Shown: positions 1 through 7,840, counted from the stretch's first letter. The stretch is 10,109 nucleotides of DNA from Chromera velia (GCA_018398765.1 JAHBMJ010003563.1:1-10109), one strand, 5' to 3'. A program made the numbers and translations. The notes: a model not told the origin generated them from the sequence alone.

Positions 1-34
1 GGAGAGAGGGGGAGGGAGAGGGAGGGAGAGGTAG
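1..34. repeat. GA-rich microsatellite
   Basis: The first 34 bases are an imperfect GGGAGA / GGAGAG simple repeat, all purine on the + strand. It continues off the window edge, so its full length is unknown. Confidence 0.85.
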
Positions 35-249
35 ACACAGATATAGGTATGCTGAGGCTCGGACAAGAGAGGTTCCTTTCTGACAGTTCAGACCTCTACT
101 TAGCAGCGGTAGAGAACACCACCACGACACAGAAACAACACTGTCAAACAGGGTGAACTGCAATAAAAAGAAAGGAGAGCAGGGGTGTAAAAGCAGAGAA
201 AAGTACGTGATCTGGGTAAAAATGCAGGGGGGTCTGAGGGGGGGCACAT

Positions 250-280
250 TTTTACCGACAACAGCCCCTTCTCGGTAAAA
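250..280. repeat. 31-base hairpin module, copy 1
   Basis: Arms TTTTACCG (250-257) and CGGTAAAA (273-280) are exactly complementary and enclose a 15-base loop, acaacagccccttct. Pairing extends outward to 248 and 282. It lies in the left arm of the 214-463 foldback. Confidence 0.8.
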
Positions 281-396
281 ATGCAGGGGGCTAGGGGGGG
301 TAGTGCATATAAAACAGCAGAGAAAAGGACAGAGAACAACTTTTTAACACACATTAGACACAGAAAAATTTCAAAGTGGGAGTAAGGGGGGTGCAT

Positions 397-427
397 TTTT
401 ATCGAGCAGGGGCCGTTTTCGGTAAAA
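397..427. repeat. 31-base hairpin module, copy 2
   Basis: Arms at 397-404 and 420-427 enclose a 15-base loop, with one mispair at base 402. Pairing extends outward to 393 and 431. Read on the minus strand the loop is aaaacggcccctgct, which resembles the loops of the copies at 813 and 996. It lies in the right arm of the 214-463 foldback. Confidence 0.7.
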
Positions 428-463
428 ATGCGCCCCCCCCCAGACCCACCTGCATTTTTACCC

Positions 464-810
464 ACGACTGACTAAGATCAAAGAATTCAACCAAGACTCA
501 CTGAAGCAAGACTGACCATTGCTGGACTTCTGCTCGAGGCTCCTACGATTGTCCAAGTACTTGAAGCATAATTGAAGATGTACCTGCATGCAACATCACA
601 TGCAAGTATCTGCATGAGAATCAGATCGACCAAAGAGAGATCCCACATCATGGGTCTCCTGGACAGACTGAGGAGGCAAGGAACGGAACACAAAGTGTAT
701 GAGAAGTAAACACAGAAACTCTGGATGCCTGCCAAGTTAGCCTGTCTCTATGATAATTTTGAAAATTCTACCAGGAAGGGGCTAATCTGGGTCAAGATAT
801 GGACAGACCC
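464..810. other. no recognisable feature
   Basis: Ordinary mixed-composition DNA. I see no coding frame resembling a known family, no RNA gene and no clear repeat. The short minus-strand open frame at 487-735 has no recognisable motif. Confidence 0.5.
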
Positions 811-993
811 ATTTTTACCGAGATCGGCCCTTCCTCGGTAAAAATTTCGAAATCGTCACACAGACCGTATAAGAAAACAGGCTTCCAGCAATTCATAACT
901 TGCTTCTTTGGAACCCCAAAGCTCGATTTTTGCTTCCTTAGACGACCTAGGGGACGCTGCATCGGCATGTGTCAGTCTGTCATGGGTTTGTCC
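811..993. repeat. 183-base tandem repeat, copy 1
   Basis: This unit is repeated at once by 994-1167 with a period of exactly 183 bases. It opens with a hairpin module (813-843, extendable to 811-845 with 12-base perfect arms) followed by about 140 bases shared with copy 2. Differences between copies are mostly C/T or A/G transitions, many at CG sites. Because 183 is divisible by three, one plus-strand frame stays open through both copies, but the amino-acid differences show no sign of protein constraint. Confidence 0.9.
813..843. repeat. 31-base hairpin module, copy 3
   Basis: Arms TTTTACCG (813-820) and CGGTAAAA (836-843) are perfectly complementary. The 15-base loop is agatcggcccttcct. It is the opening segment of tandem copy 1. 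Confidence 0.85.
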
Positions 994-1167
994 ATTTTTA
1001 CCGAGATCGGCCCTTCCTCAGTAAAAATTTCGAAATCATCATACAGACCGTATAAGAAAACAGGCTTCCAGCAATTCATAACTTGCTTCTTTGGAACCTC
1101 AAAGCTCGATTCTTGCTTCCTTAGACGACCCAGGGGACGCTGTGTCGGCATGTGTCGGCCTGTCATG
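994..1167. repeat. 183-base tandem repeat, copy 2
   Basis: This is the second copy of the unit starting at 811. Homology runs from the shared ATTTTTACCGAG to the CATG at 1164-1167, after which the copies diverge. The sequence just before each copy (801-810 and 984-993) is not a direct match, so the repeat boundary is well defined on its left side. Confidence 0.9.
996..1026. repeat. 31-base hairpin module, copy 4
   Basis: Arms at 996-1003 and 1019-1026 have one mispair, at base 1020. The loop agatcggcccttcct is identical to that of copy 3, as expected from the tandem duplication. Confidence 0.8.
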
Positions 1168-1227
1168 TATGGGTTGAAATTATTCATATGTATGTATGAT
1201 ACAAAACCATTGTCGTGATTCCTCTCA

Positions 1228-1470
1228 TCAAGAGCTATCTTTCCCTACCAAATGGACTTGCCTGAGTTGAATCTCACTTGATAGAGGCCTCCTAGCTCCC
1301 TTTCTTCTGGTGTTGCTCAGGTTGGCCTCCCGCACGTACGTGGACAGCATTTCCATGATCTCCTCGAGCCTGGTCCTCGAGCCCGTCAGTCCAAGCCTCA
1401 ATTTCCGAACTAAAGTGCTCCTCACCCACCCAGAAGCTCTCCGGAAGCGCTCAGCATGGAACCAAATCAT
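1228..1470 (-). CDS. doubtful open frame, 80 residues, unknown
   Basis: This minus-strand frame encodes a basic protein rich in Arg, Leu and Glu. Its central stretch TRLEEIMEMLSTYVREANL looks like an amphipathic helix. I do not recognise a family. A second minus-strand frame over part of the same DNA also stays open, so the openness may only reflect base composition. It could be an eroded fragment of a repeat-encoded or host protein. No initiation context or intron signal supports it, and it should be treated as unproven. Confidence 0.15.
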   Translation of the reverse strand: MIWFHAERFRRASGWVRSTLVRKLRLGLTGSRTRLEEIMEMLSTYVREANLSNTRRKGARRPLSSEIQLRQVHLVGKDSS

Positions 1471-1589
1471 TGAAATAACTCACACACTGTTGATGAAGTA
1501 CTCTTTTTCCAGCAGCTGGGATGCCATATATTGATATAATATATATAGAAAGCCAATTTTTTATTTGTTGAATTTGAGCAAAATCGGCT

Positions 1590-1760
1590 TTTCTGGCCAT
1601 CGAGGGCCCCGGCATGCCCCGCCACAGGTCATGCATACAGCTGGGGCCAAAATCACGCGCACAGCGCCCTGCAGGCCGGGGGCTTGACAATGCATTAATG
1701 CGCTCCGCGCGCGCGCCCTCCTCCCATGCAATGTGTGTGCAACTTGCCCGGCGCCATACA
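1590..1760. other. GC-rich patch without a gene
   Basis: This is a locally GC-rich stretch with GGGCCCC, GCATGC and a CGCGCGCGCG-like run near 1705-1718, set in otherwise AT-rich DNA. Open frames here are short and carry no recognisable motif. The words GGGGCTTGAC and TGCAT near 1677-1695 resemble GGGACTTGAC and TGCAT at 7321-7338, which may mean an old shared repeat. Confidence 0.45.
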
Positions 1761-2257
1761 CATCCTTAGCTATGCTTCGTGGATTGGCTTATGGTTTCGT
1801 GCGCTTTCTTTAGACTTTCTTTAGTCTCACCGCTTCTGTAAGTGTCGGTGTTTTCTTTCAATTTCTTTTGATTTTTTTTTTTTTTTTATTGGTTGATCGA
1901 TCTTAGATTTTTATTGCACATAACTGTGTTAGCTATAAGTAAGGGTAAATAAGCCTTAGTAAGGACAATCGTGAAATAACAAAAATTAACAATCTCGGTA
2001 CCTTTTAATTAGGTTTTAGATCAACCAAACGACTCAAACTCAGAGAAATTTAATTTGACCATTGCTTTTCTATAATATGCCACAGGTTTTAACTCCATAC
2101 ATTTTTGTTTTAAATTTTTTTTAGGCATAAAAACTTTTTTGAATATTAAATCTCTTATAGTTTATTATAGTTTTGACCATTCAGGATCAGTCAAGATCTA
2201 GGTCAAGATACAAGAAAAACTTTTATAGTATGAATCACTAGATGAATCATGTTTTTA
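1761..2257. other. AT-rich stretch, no gene
   Basis: This is AT-rich sequence with a 16-base T run at 1872-1887 and no open frame of note. The T run could be the reverse-oriented poly(A) tail of an old retroposon, but no adjoining element is recognisable. Confidence 0.5.
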
Positions 2258-2303
2258 AAAGTCCGACTTGGGGGCAAAAGTCCACTTTTAAAGGCACAAG
2301 CCT
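2258..2303 (+). repeat. 46-base inverted repeat, left copy
   Basis: This matches the reverse complement of 7446-7491 at 40 of 46 positions without gaps. Internally it is two tandem units of about 20 bases, each starting AAAAGTCC, with a short palindrome (AAGTCCGACTT) at one end. The truncated RT of the gypsy element runs directly into its GGCACAAGCCT end, and the last RT-frame codons before the stop are encoded by this repeat. Confidence 0.8.
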
Positions 2304-3592
2304 GTGAGCGGGGCTGTGACGTGACTGTACTTGTAGATGAATCTTCGAAACCAGTTGCACAGTCCTAAGAAGACATGGAGCTCGTGTTTGTTCTCAGGCT
2401 TTGGCCAAGTCTGAACGAGCTCTGCCTTCTTCGGCTCCGCTCTCACTCCTACATCCGAGATCTCCAGCCCGATATACACAATTTTTGGGACAAAGAATTT
2501 GCACTTGGAGATCTTCACATAATACTCGTCTTTTCTCAGGCATCCAAGGACTCTCCGCAAATCCTCTTCATGTTGGTCGACCGTCGGGGAGTACACGAGG
2601 ACGTCACTGATCCAAGCAAATGCGCAGTCATCCAGAACTTCGCGAAGGCAAACCTGAATAGCTCGCTAGCTGGTCGGCGGTGGGTTACACATCCCAAAAG
2701 GCATCACCAGGCACTCACATTAGTTGCCGTACTAGGTGTACATCGCTGTTTTGGGTTCGTCACCCAGTCGAATGCGAAGCTGATAGAAAAACTGCCGCAT
2801 ATCAAGGACCGAAAAAATTTTCGCTCCGTGGAGTCGGTCCAACAATTCTTCCGGTCTGGGCATCGTGTACTTGTCCTTGATCGTGATCTTGTTGATAGCA
2901 CGGTAGTCGATGCACATCCGTAGACTCTCATCTTTCTTCACCACAAAGAAGGCTGGTGCTGCAAATGGAGAGACAGAGGGACGGATGGATCCCTTTGCCA
3001 GCAGATCATCCAGTTGTCTCCTCATCTCATCAAGCTCTCCAAAAGAAAGTCGGTATGGCGGCCGAGTGGGAGGAGGGTGTTCAGGCTCCAGATCAATCGC
3101 GAACTTGACTGACCATCTTGGGGGTAGCTTGGGGATCTCGTCACAAAAGATGTCCCGATACTCTCCCACCACCCGTCGAGCTGCAGGGTGGAGGGAGGGA
3201 TCACTCATAACTTTTGACCACCCCCTATGGAGCATTTCATCCTTCTCCCTCTCTGCCTTCTCTTCTGCTGTCTCTCCTTCTGGCACTTCCTTCTTTGTCT
3301 CTTCTCTGATCACCGCTGCCATTTTCGCCTCACCTGGGGGTTCTACCTCCAAGGTCATCGGCATAGGGGCCAGCACAGGCTTCACCATTTCTAACCTACA
3401 AAGATACACCTCTCGCACACGGCCCTTCTTGACCTCTCTTTTGAACTCTCTGCTGGAAAGAGTACGGACAGATGTCTGTGTCTGTGACTTGATAGTGACT
3501 GACCTTCTATGAGCCCCTGGGATTGGAATCTCCACTTCTCCTTTACCCCAATGCACACGAGGCTCATGTTTGATAGACATCATAGTCGTCAT
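2288..3592 (-). pseudogene. pol: reverse transcriptase, truncated and inactivated
   Basis: This is the Ty3/gypsy-type RT. In the first 286-residue block (3592-2735) a linker is followed by the RT entry motif (DEIPKLPP, then PPYRLSF), CIDYRAIN at residues 227-234 and the motif A sequence FSVLDMRQ, with its catalytic Asp at residue 264 (bases 2803-2801). After a TAG stop the same frame continues with the conserved VMPFG segment (2707-2693). Motif C, normally YxDD, reads WISD at 2614-2603, so the first Asp is Ser. Later conserved RT segments follow (KCKFF near the middle, FLGLCNWFRRFI near the end). Stops at 2734-2732, 2722-2720 and 2668-2666 break the core. The frame ends inside the neighbouring 46-base repeat with no RNase H. 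Family assignment is firm; inactivity is certain. Confidence 0.95.
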
Positions 3593-3944
3593 CGAGGTCA
3601 GCTAGGGTGAACTTCATTCTCTGGTGGTACCCCTGAATGGAGAAGGCCAGAGGACTGGTGTACTCGCTGACCGTAGTCACCACCGTCTGCCCGTCTTCTC
3701 CCTTAATAGCCCCCTTACACTGATGTGAATTTTGTATCTTTCTGATGGGAAGACCTTTGTCGTGAGCGAATTGGGCAGACAGAAATGTCTCCCCCGCCCC
3801 ACAGTCTAAGAGCACTCTCACCGGAATGCCCTCAACAGTGCCCTGGAAGCGAATCATCTTCACTTTCCCATCAGTACTGGCAGCGCCGATCATATTCGCC
3901 TGGTTGTACACGTAGGGGTCAGTGGGCTGCTCTTCCTCAATGTT
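3564..3944 (-). pseudogene. retrotransposon aspartic protease, damaged
   Basis: The frame runs in from gag without a break here and carries an acidic stretch before the protease fold. The active-site segment VRVLLDCGAGETFL has its catalytic Asp at 3806-3804. The usual Asp-Thr/Ser-Gly triad reads Asp-Cys-Gly, the Cys codon being TGT at 3803-3801. The C-terminal part contains LADLDDDYDV, which in this family is normally followed at once by an Ile-Leu-Gly segment. That segment is absent: the frame reads YQT and stops, while the next recognisable pol sequence (KHEPRVHWGKG) is in the RT frame. I infer a small deletion with loss of frame at about 3570-3580. A fold identity to retropepsin is likely. 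Confidence 0.88.
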
Positions 3945-5222
3945 TATTGAGAGTTCATTGTCAGGGAACCAGAATTCTTCCTCTCCTTCTCCAACAACCT
4001 GATCCCCCTCCTGCCCTGTAGTTTGGATACCAGCTGCACGGCTATCCTAAGCATGCCCTCTCTGCCCCCCCTGTGGGCGACCTTTTTGCACATTCGGTGG
4101 AGAGCTACGCGGTGGCCTTGTCCGTCCGACTGGCATCTACACCCATCGTCCTTCTCCACCGCCGATGCCAACAGGTGGACCTCCCTGACCACCATACGTG
4201 GGTCTTTGCGGTCCCGAAGGACTCCATGGCCTTCTTCCGTACGGCTGCTGCAGTCTGGGAACATTTGACCTGAACCCCCTCTGCAAAGATAAGAAGGATA
4301 AACAATTTTTCTTCTCATGTCCCTTTTACTTACAGAGGAAGCACCGTCCTTGTTGCATCAGTTCGGCTCTCTCTTTTGAAGAAAGAGAGCACACAGCGTC
4401 CAGCTACATGGGAACAGGTCCGTCAGAATTGGACCCACCCTGGTGCTTTCCGTTCGGTCTGCTGCCCCCAGTTTGAGCGTGCCTCTTTCGGTTCCCACCC
4501 CTTCCTTCCAAAGTCTCCACTGCGATACAAGCCGCCTCCACTGCCTCCTCAAGAATGGAAGGAGCTTTTTTGTTCACCTCGAGGCAAATCGGGTCGGGGA
4601 TGGCCTTTTTGAAGATGTGGATGAGATCAGCAGGGGTCGATGTGTCTTTGATCTCTTCCGCCAGGTCCAGGAAGGCGTCCCCAAAGCTCTCCATGCCCTG
4701 TGCTTTCAAGTATTGGAGCTCTTCCAGTGCATCCCTACGGTGATCCTGCTCCAGCGGGTCGATGTACCTCTTTTTCAGTACCTCTGCGAAGTCTTGGAAA
4801 GAACGGAAGGGAGTTGCGCTTTTCTGCTTTCGATGGACCCACTTCTTCAGAGTCTTTGACAAATAGCTCTTCGAAACAAAGAGCCATCGACTCTCCAACA
4901 CTCCCATGCCCTGGCAATACTCCTTCATGTCTTCGAGCTAGTCAGAAACCTCATGCCGATCGGATTCCCCTGCAAAGATGGAGGGCTCCCTCACCTTGCA
5001 AGCTTGAAGCAGTTCTTCGTCGAGCAATAGAGGATGTTTATCGGCAGACGTCTCCACTCTAGCGGCCATGGTCGGAAGTATAACTTGTGTCCGTGGCTTT
5101 CGAACTTCATCTGCCAGCCTCTGCATCACAGAGCGCTGCAAGAGAGGTTCTTGGCGCAGCTCCTGGAACTGCGCATTGCACTCGGACTGAGTAATAAACT
5201 CACTGAATGTCCTTTCAACCAT
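3945..5222 (-). pseudogene. gag: retrotransposon Gag, multiple stops
   Basis: The capsid-like region matches the retrotransposon gag domain pattern: FQDFAEVLKKRYIDP, then a DALEELQYLKAQGMESF segment, then an AFLDLAEEI segment (4928 to about 4600). A zinc knuckle follows at 4343-4302, then a Pro/Gly/Arg-rich tail and an acidic end that reads straight into protease in the same frame. I chose the ATG at 5222 because a TGA (5225-5223) precedes it directly. The true start could lie further upstream if that TGA is itself a decay mutation. Internal stops are at 4940-4938, 4406-4404, 4328-4326 (inside the knuckle), 4139-4137 and 4049-4047. Sequence on both sides of each stop stays family-like in the same frame, so these are point changes and not frameshifts. 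Confidence 0.9.
4302..4343 (-). other. CCHC zinc knuckle coding segment, with internal stop
   Basis: Codons read Cys, two residues, Cys, four positions, His, four residues, Cys, with Cys at 4343-4341, 4334-4332 and 4304-4302 and His at 4319-4317. This is the CX2CX4HX4C nucleocapsid knuckle that binds element RNA. One of the four positions between the second Cys and His is TAA (4328-4326). Confidence 0.9.
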
Positions 5223-5267
5223 TCAGTACAACCACAACACAAATGGATTTGATCAACGATAGCCTCT

Positions 5268-5291
5268 GGTCGAACGAGGCTTCTGCTACCC
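5268..5291 (-). promoter_or_regulatory. candidate primer-binding site, Met-tRNA type
   Basis: On the minus strand, directly after an LTR-like TTACA end, the sequence reads GGGTAGCAGAAGCC and then a TTCGA word. This resembles the extended plant initiator-Met primer-binding site, which starts TGGTATCAGAGCC and also has TTCGA downstream. It requires substitutions and small gaps, so it would be a degenerate site. Its position upstream of gag is right for the family. Confidence 0.45.
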
Positions 5292-5573
5292 TGTAAGATT
5301 GCTAAGAGATAACTAGGGAGGATTTCTAGAGCCATTCATAAGACACACAAAAGAACTGATCGTTTGGTTCTTCTTCTAGACATTGTTGTTTCTCCATAAA
5401 CCACAATACATCACAACACCTGTGTCAGTCTATGAAAAGACGCATGCAGCAAAAGCATGCAGACTGAGGTAGGCTGGCAGACTAAGCACGTGCGTCAAAC
5501 ACGCGGCGGCACGATAATCAGGCGATGACAATCAGGCGATAACACGTTGGCGGCGCGAGACATCAGTACTACA
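5292..5573 (-). repeat. candidate 5' LTR of the gypsy element
   Basis: On the minus strand this stretch can be read as starting TGTAGTACTG (from 5573) and ending TTACA (5292), giving the TG...CA ends expected of an LTR and ending directly at the candidate primer-binding site. An alternative start is TGTGTC at 5616. With no second LTR in the window the upstream boundary cannot be fixed. The stretch contains two direct copies of a 14-base unit (AATCAGGCGATGAC at 5516-5529 and a one-mismatch copy at 5530-5543) and two copies of GCATGCAG (5442-5449 and 5455-5462). Confidence 0.4.
5516..5543. repeat. 14-base tandem duplication in putative LTR
   Basis: AATCAGGCGATGAC is followed directly by AATCAGGCGATAAC, one mismatch. 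Short direct repeats of this sort are common in LTR promoter regions, but no function is shown here. Confidence 0.75.
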
Positions 5574-5660
5574 GAGTCTCTAAAAAGAATATTGCCGTTC
5601 TGGCTCTTTTGACACAAGTTAATTCCCCCATGCCCTTCTGCTTTTCTCTATATTTTCCAG

Positions 5661-6550
5661 TTGGAGCGCACAGCTTCTTTTCTTTCCCTTTCCCTTCCAT
5701 CTTTATTGTTTTTTCCCCCTTCTTTCCTTAATTATTGTTTTCGTGCCTTCCCTAATGTCTTCCTCCTTTTTTCCCCTCCTTCTTTTCTTTCTTCCCCCCC
5801 TCCCCCCTCCTCTCTCTCTCTCTCTCTTTCCCTCTCTCTCTCTTTCTCTCTTTGTGACTTTCTTTCTTCCTTCCTTCTTCGATCCCTTCTTCCTTTCTTT
5901 CCTTGTCGGAGTCCCTTCTTTCCGTCTTTCTTTCCTCCCTTCATTGCATCGTTCTCCTCTCCTACTTTTGTTCTTTCTTTCGTTCAAAAATTTTTAAGCT
6001 TTCTGTGTCTGTTTCCTTCCTGTCTTTCATCCTTCCTTTCTTCCGTCGTTTTTCCCATCCTTCTTCTATTCATTTCTTTCCTTCCTTCCTTTTTTCCTTC
6101 CTTCCTTCCTTCCTTCCTTCCTTCCTTTTTTCCTTCCTTCTTTTCTTTCTTCCTTCCTTCCTTCCTTCCTTCCTTCCTTCGTCCTTCCTTCGTTGCCCTG
6201 TCTCTCCTTTTGCTTCTTTCTTCCTTCCCCTGCTGCTTTCTTCTTTCCTTGAAGTTCCTTCTTTTTTCATTGTCTTCTGTCTTTTATCTCTGCCTGCCGT
6301 TCTTCTTTTGCTTCCTTCCTTCCTTCCTTCCTTCCTTCCTCTCTTTTTTCCTTCTTTTTTCTTGTTTTCTTGATTTCTTTCTTCCTTCCTTCCTTCCGTC
6401 CTGCCTTCCGTATTTATTAATTGGCCTTCTTTCTTTCTTTGTCTAAGACTCCTTACTTTTCTTCTTTCCTTCCTTGCTTCCTTTCTTCCTTCCTTTTTCT
6501 TTTTCTCGTTTGTTTGCCTTCTTCCTTCCTCCGTTTCCGTTGCTTTCCTG
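5661..6550 (+). repeat. polypyrimidine tract, (TTCC)n and (TC)n
   Basis: About 0.9 kb of C and T with few purines. Clean (CTTC)n runs lie near 6096-6127, 6149-6180 and 6309-6340, and a TC run near 5811-5850. A 4-base repeat read in triplets cycles through Phe, Leu, Pro and Ser without stops in any frame, which explains the long open frames on + and the Lys/Glu/Gly/Arg frames on minus. Confidence 0.97.
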
Positions 6551-6559
6551 TTTTGCTTA

Positions 6560-7320
6560 CTTGTTTTGTTTTCTTCTCTCACCCAATGAATCTTATTTAT
6601 GCGTTCAAACCAGAGGCACTCTGAGTTTCCGTGATTTGTCCTACAAGAAGTTAGTGTCTCAGAATGTCATTCTTTGAGCGATGGTAGAAGAAGTACAGAA
6701 ATGACTTTTCAATTAGAATTGATCTGAATAACAAATGGAACAAAACGGCTTAAATATTGGCCTTTTCAAGGTTCTCTCTTGAAATAATATTTTAAAAATA
6801 TTAAATTTTAGTTTTCGATCATTGTTTTGATAGTATTAAAATTTAAAACTCGTTCTTACTGAACTACTTTTAAAAGAATTTTCCAAAAAATAAATTTTAT
6901 TCTAATCTGACATTTGTAGTAAAAACTTTAAAATATATAGATTATCTAGATAGATTATAGTTTTTTTAAAAACTTTTTGCCGCGTATTCATGCGCACACA
7001 CATACTTAATCGAATAATAGTCAAATTTCAAAATTTTTTTAGCTAACAGTATCATTAAACAGATTTAGATTTGAAAAACATTCAATGACATGCGCAGCAG
7101 CTGGCAGTCACTATTGATCAATCACCTTTAATTAGCTAGCACTAGAATTACTTTTAAGAACTTGAATCTAAATTTATAAACATTTGTTATCAGCTTATTC
7201 ATCATTGATAAACTTAAAAAAAAATAATCTAATTAACTTATATTTTATGTCAAGAAAACATAGAATAATACTATCAATATAAAGGTTAGACTTCAGCATA
7301 GAGGTCCATTTTCAAGCATA
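6560..7320. other. AT-rich stretch, no gene
   Basis: This is AT-rich DNA with frequent A and T homopolymer runs. No open frame of note, RNA gene or family-level repeat was recognised. Confidence 0.6.
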
Positions 7321-7445
7321 GGGACTTGACGGTGCATGCATGGTCGGGCCCCGCATGGCCGCGGCCCACTGGCCCCGGAAAGTGAAAGGGGGGGCATTAG
7401 ATACATCCTGCATGCGTGGCCCGGAAAGTGAAGCTCTGCATCATG
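7321..7445. other. GC-rich patch with short direct repeat
   Basis: This is a sharply bounded GC-rich stretch between AT-rich flanks. CCCGGAAAGTGAA occurs twice (7374-7386 and 7420-7432), and GCATGC words recur. It directly adjoins the right 46-base inverted repeat and may belong to the same repeat unit. Confidence 0.5.
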
Positions 7446-7491
7446 AGGCTTGTGCCCTCATAAATAGACTTTTGCCCTCAAGTCGGACTTT
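7446..7491 (-). repeat. 46-base inverted repeat, right copy
   Basis: This is the reverse-complement partner of 2258-2303 (40 of 46 identical, no gaps). On + it shows two tandem units of about 20 bases containing GCCCTCA and ending in GACTT. Confidence 0.8.
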
Positions 7492-7606
7492 GACACATAT
7501 TACGGCATATTATTAAAATGAACTAGTTAGATATAAAATAAATGTTAATATACAAACTATCATTCAACTAGCAATTAAGCTAGCAATTTGAGTAGAAAAT
7601 TTTACA

Positions 7607-7840
7607 TCATACTGTAACGTAATTATAACGTACATTAAGCTTACGCTTAAAGTTAATATTTTGGTTCAATCTATGCAGAGTAGCCAGGACTCGAATAAGT
7701 ATCTCTAAAAAGTATATCAACTTCTTAAACAAGCCTCTTTCACTTTCAAGACACCTTGTCTGATACTTCAACACGTCTTTCATAAACCAATCACCTCTTT
7801 CCCCATATTTCCCGCTTCTTGCAGCCAAGCTGCCAGTCAC
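7607..7840 (-). CDS. doubtful open frame, 77 residues, unknown
   Basis: This is a minus-strand frame with a Leu/Ile-rich central helix-like part (LIYFLEILIRVLATLHRL) and a basic C-terminus. I recognise no family. It lies in AT-rich DNA with no nearby gene structure, and its length is within chance expectation. It is recorded for completeness only. Confidence 0.12.
   Translation of the reverse strand: MTGSLAARSGKYGERGDWFMKDVLKYQTRCLESERGLFKKLIYFLEILIRVLATLHRLNQNINFKRKLNVRYNYVTV

Larger units (their letters stand above)
214..463. repeat. foldback element with 45-base inverted arms
   Basis: Bases 214-258 match the reverse complement of 419-463 without gaps, with 42 of 45 positions identical. 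Each arm starts with GGGTAAAAATGC, runs through a G-rich block and ends in ATTTTTACCGA. The arm ends are themselves halves of smaller hairpins (248-282 and 393-431), so the unit is a nested palindrome about 250 bases long. The central 160 bases show no coding content. The minus-strand open frame across it (100-465) is explained by the G-rich composition and not by a protein family. The structure resembles a small non-autonomous foldback or MITE-like repeat. No clear target-site duplication was found. Confidence 0.8.
2303..5573 (-). mobile_element. truncated, decayed Ty3/gypsy LTR retrotransposon
   Basis: On the minus strand the order is candidate 5' LTR, candidate primer-binding site, gag, zinc knuckle, aspartic protease and reverse transcriptase, which is the Ty3/gypsy gag-pol order. 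Gag and protease share one frame (codons starting at positions congruent to 2 modulo 3) and RT is in another, with the change near 3570-3592. In-frame stops lie at 4940-4938, 4406-4404, 4328-4326, 4139-4137, 4049-4047, 2734-2732, 2722-2720 and 2668-2666. The element ends abruptly after the RT connection sequence APLT. RNase H, integrase, polypurine tract and 3' LTR are absent. It is a non-functional relic. Confidence 0.93.

Noticed and set aside
811-1167. CRISPR-like array
   Set aside because: There are only two long adjacent copies with no repeat-spacer alternation, in eukaryotic context.
799-1218. 139-residue plus-strand frame with an internal duplication
   Set aside because: The duplication is the 183-base DNA repeat, which is divisible by three. 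Copies differ by at least as many amino-acid changes as silent ones, so no protein constraint is visible.
2375-3512. Plus-strand open frames at 2375-2923 and 2910-3512
   Set aside because: They are antisense to the recognisable reverse transcriptase frame and match no family.
5261-5291. Possible tRNA gene, because of a GTTCGA T-loop-like word
   Set aside because: No acceptor, D or anticodon arms can be drawn; a primer-binding site explains the tRNA likeness better.
5661-6446. 261-residue plus-strand open frame rich in Phe, Leu, Pro and Ser
   Set aside because: It is the translation of a TTCC/TC microsatellite; all frames stay open because the repeat contains no stop triplet.
6070-6582. 170-residue minus-strand Lys/Glu/Gly/Arg frame
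   Set aside because: It is the reverse strand of the same TTCC tract; low complexity with no domain.
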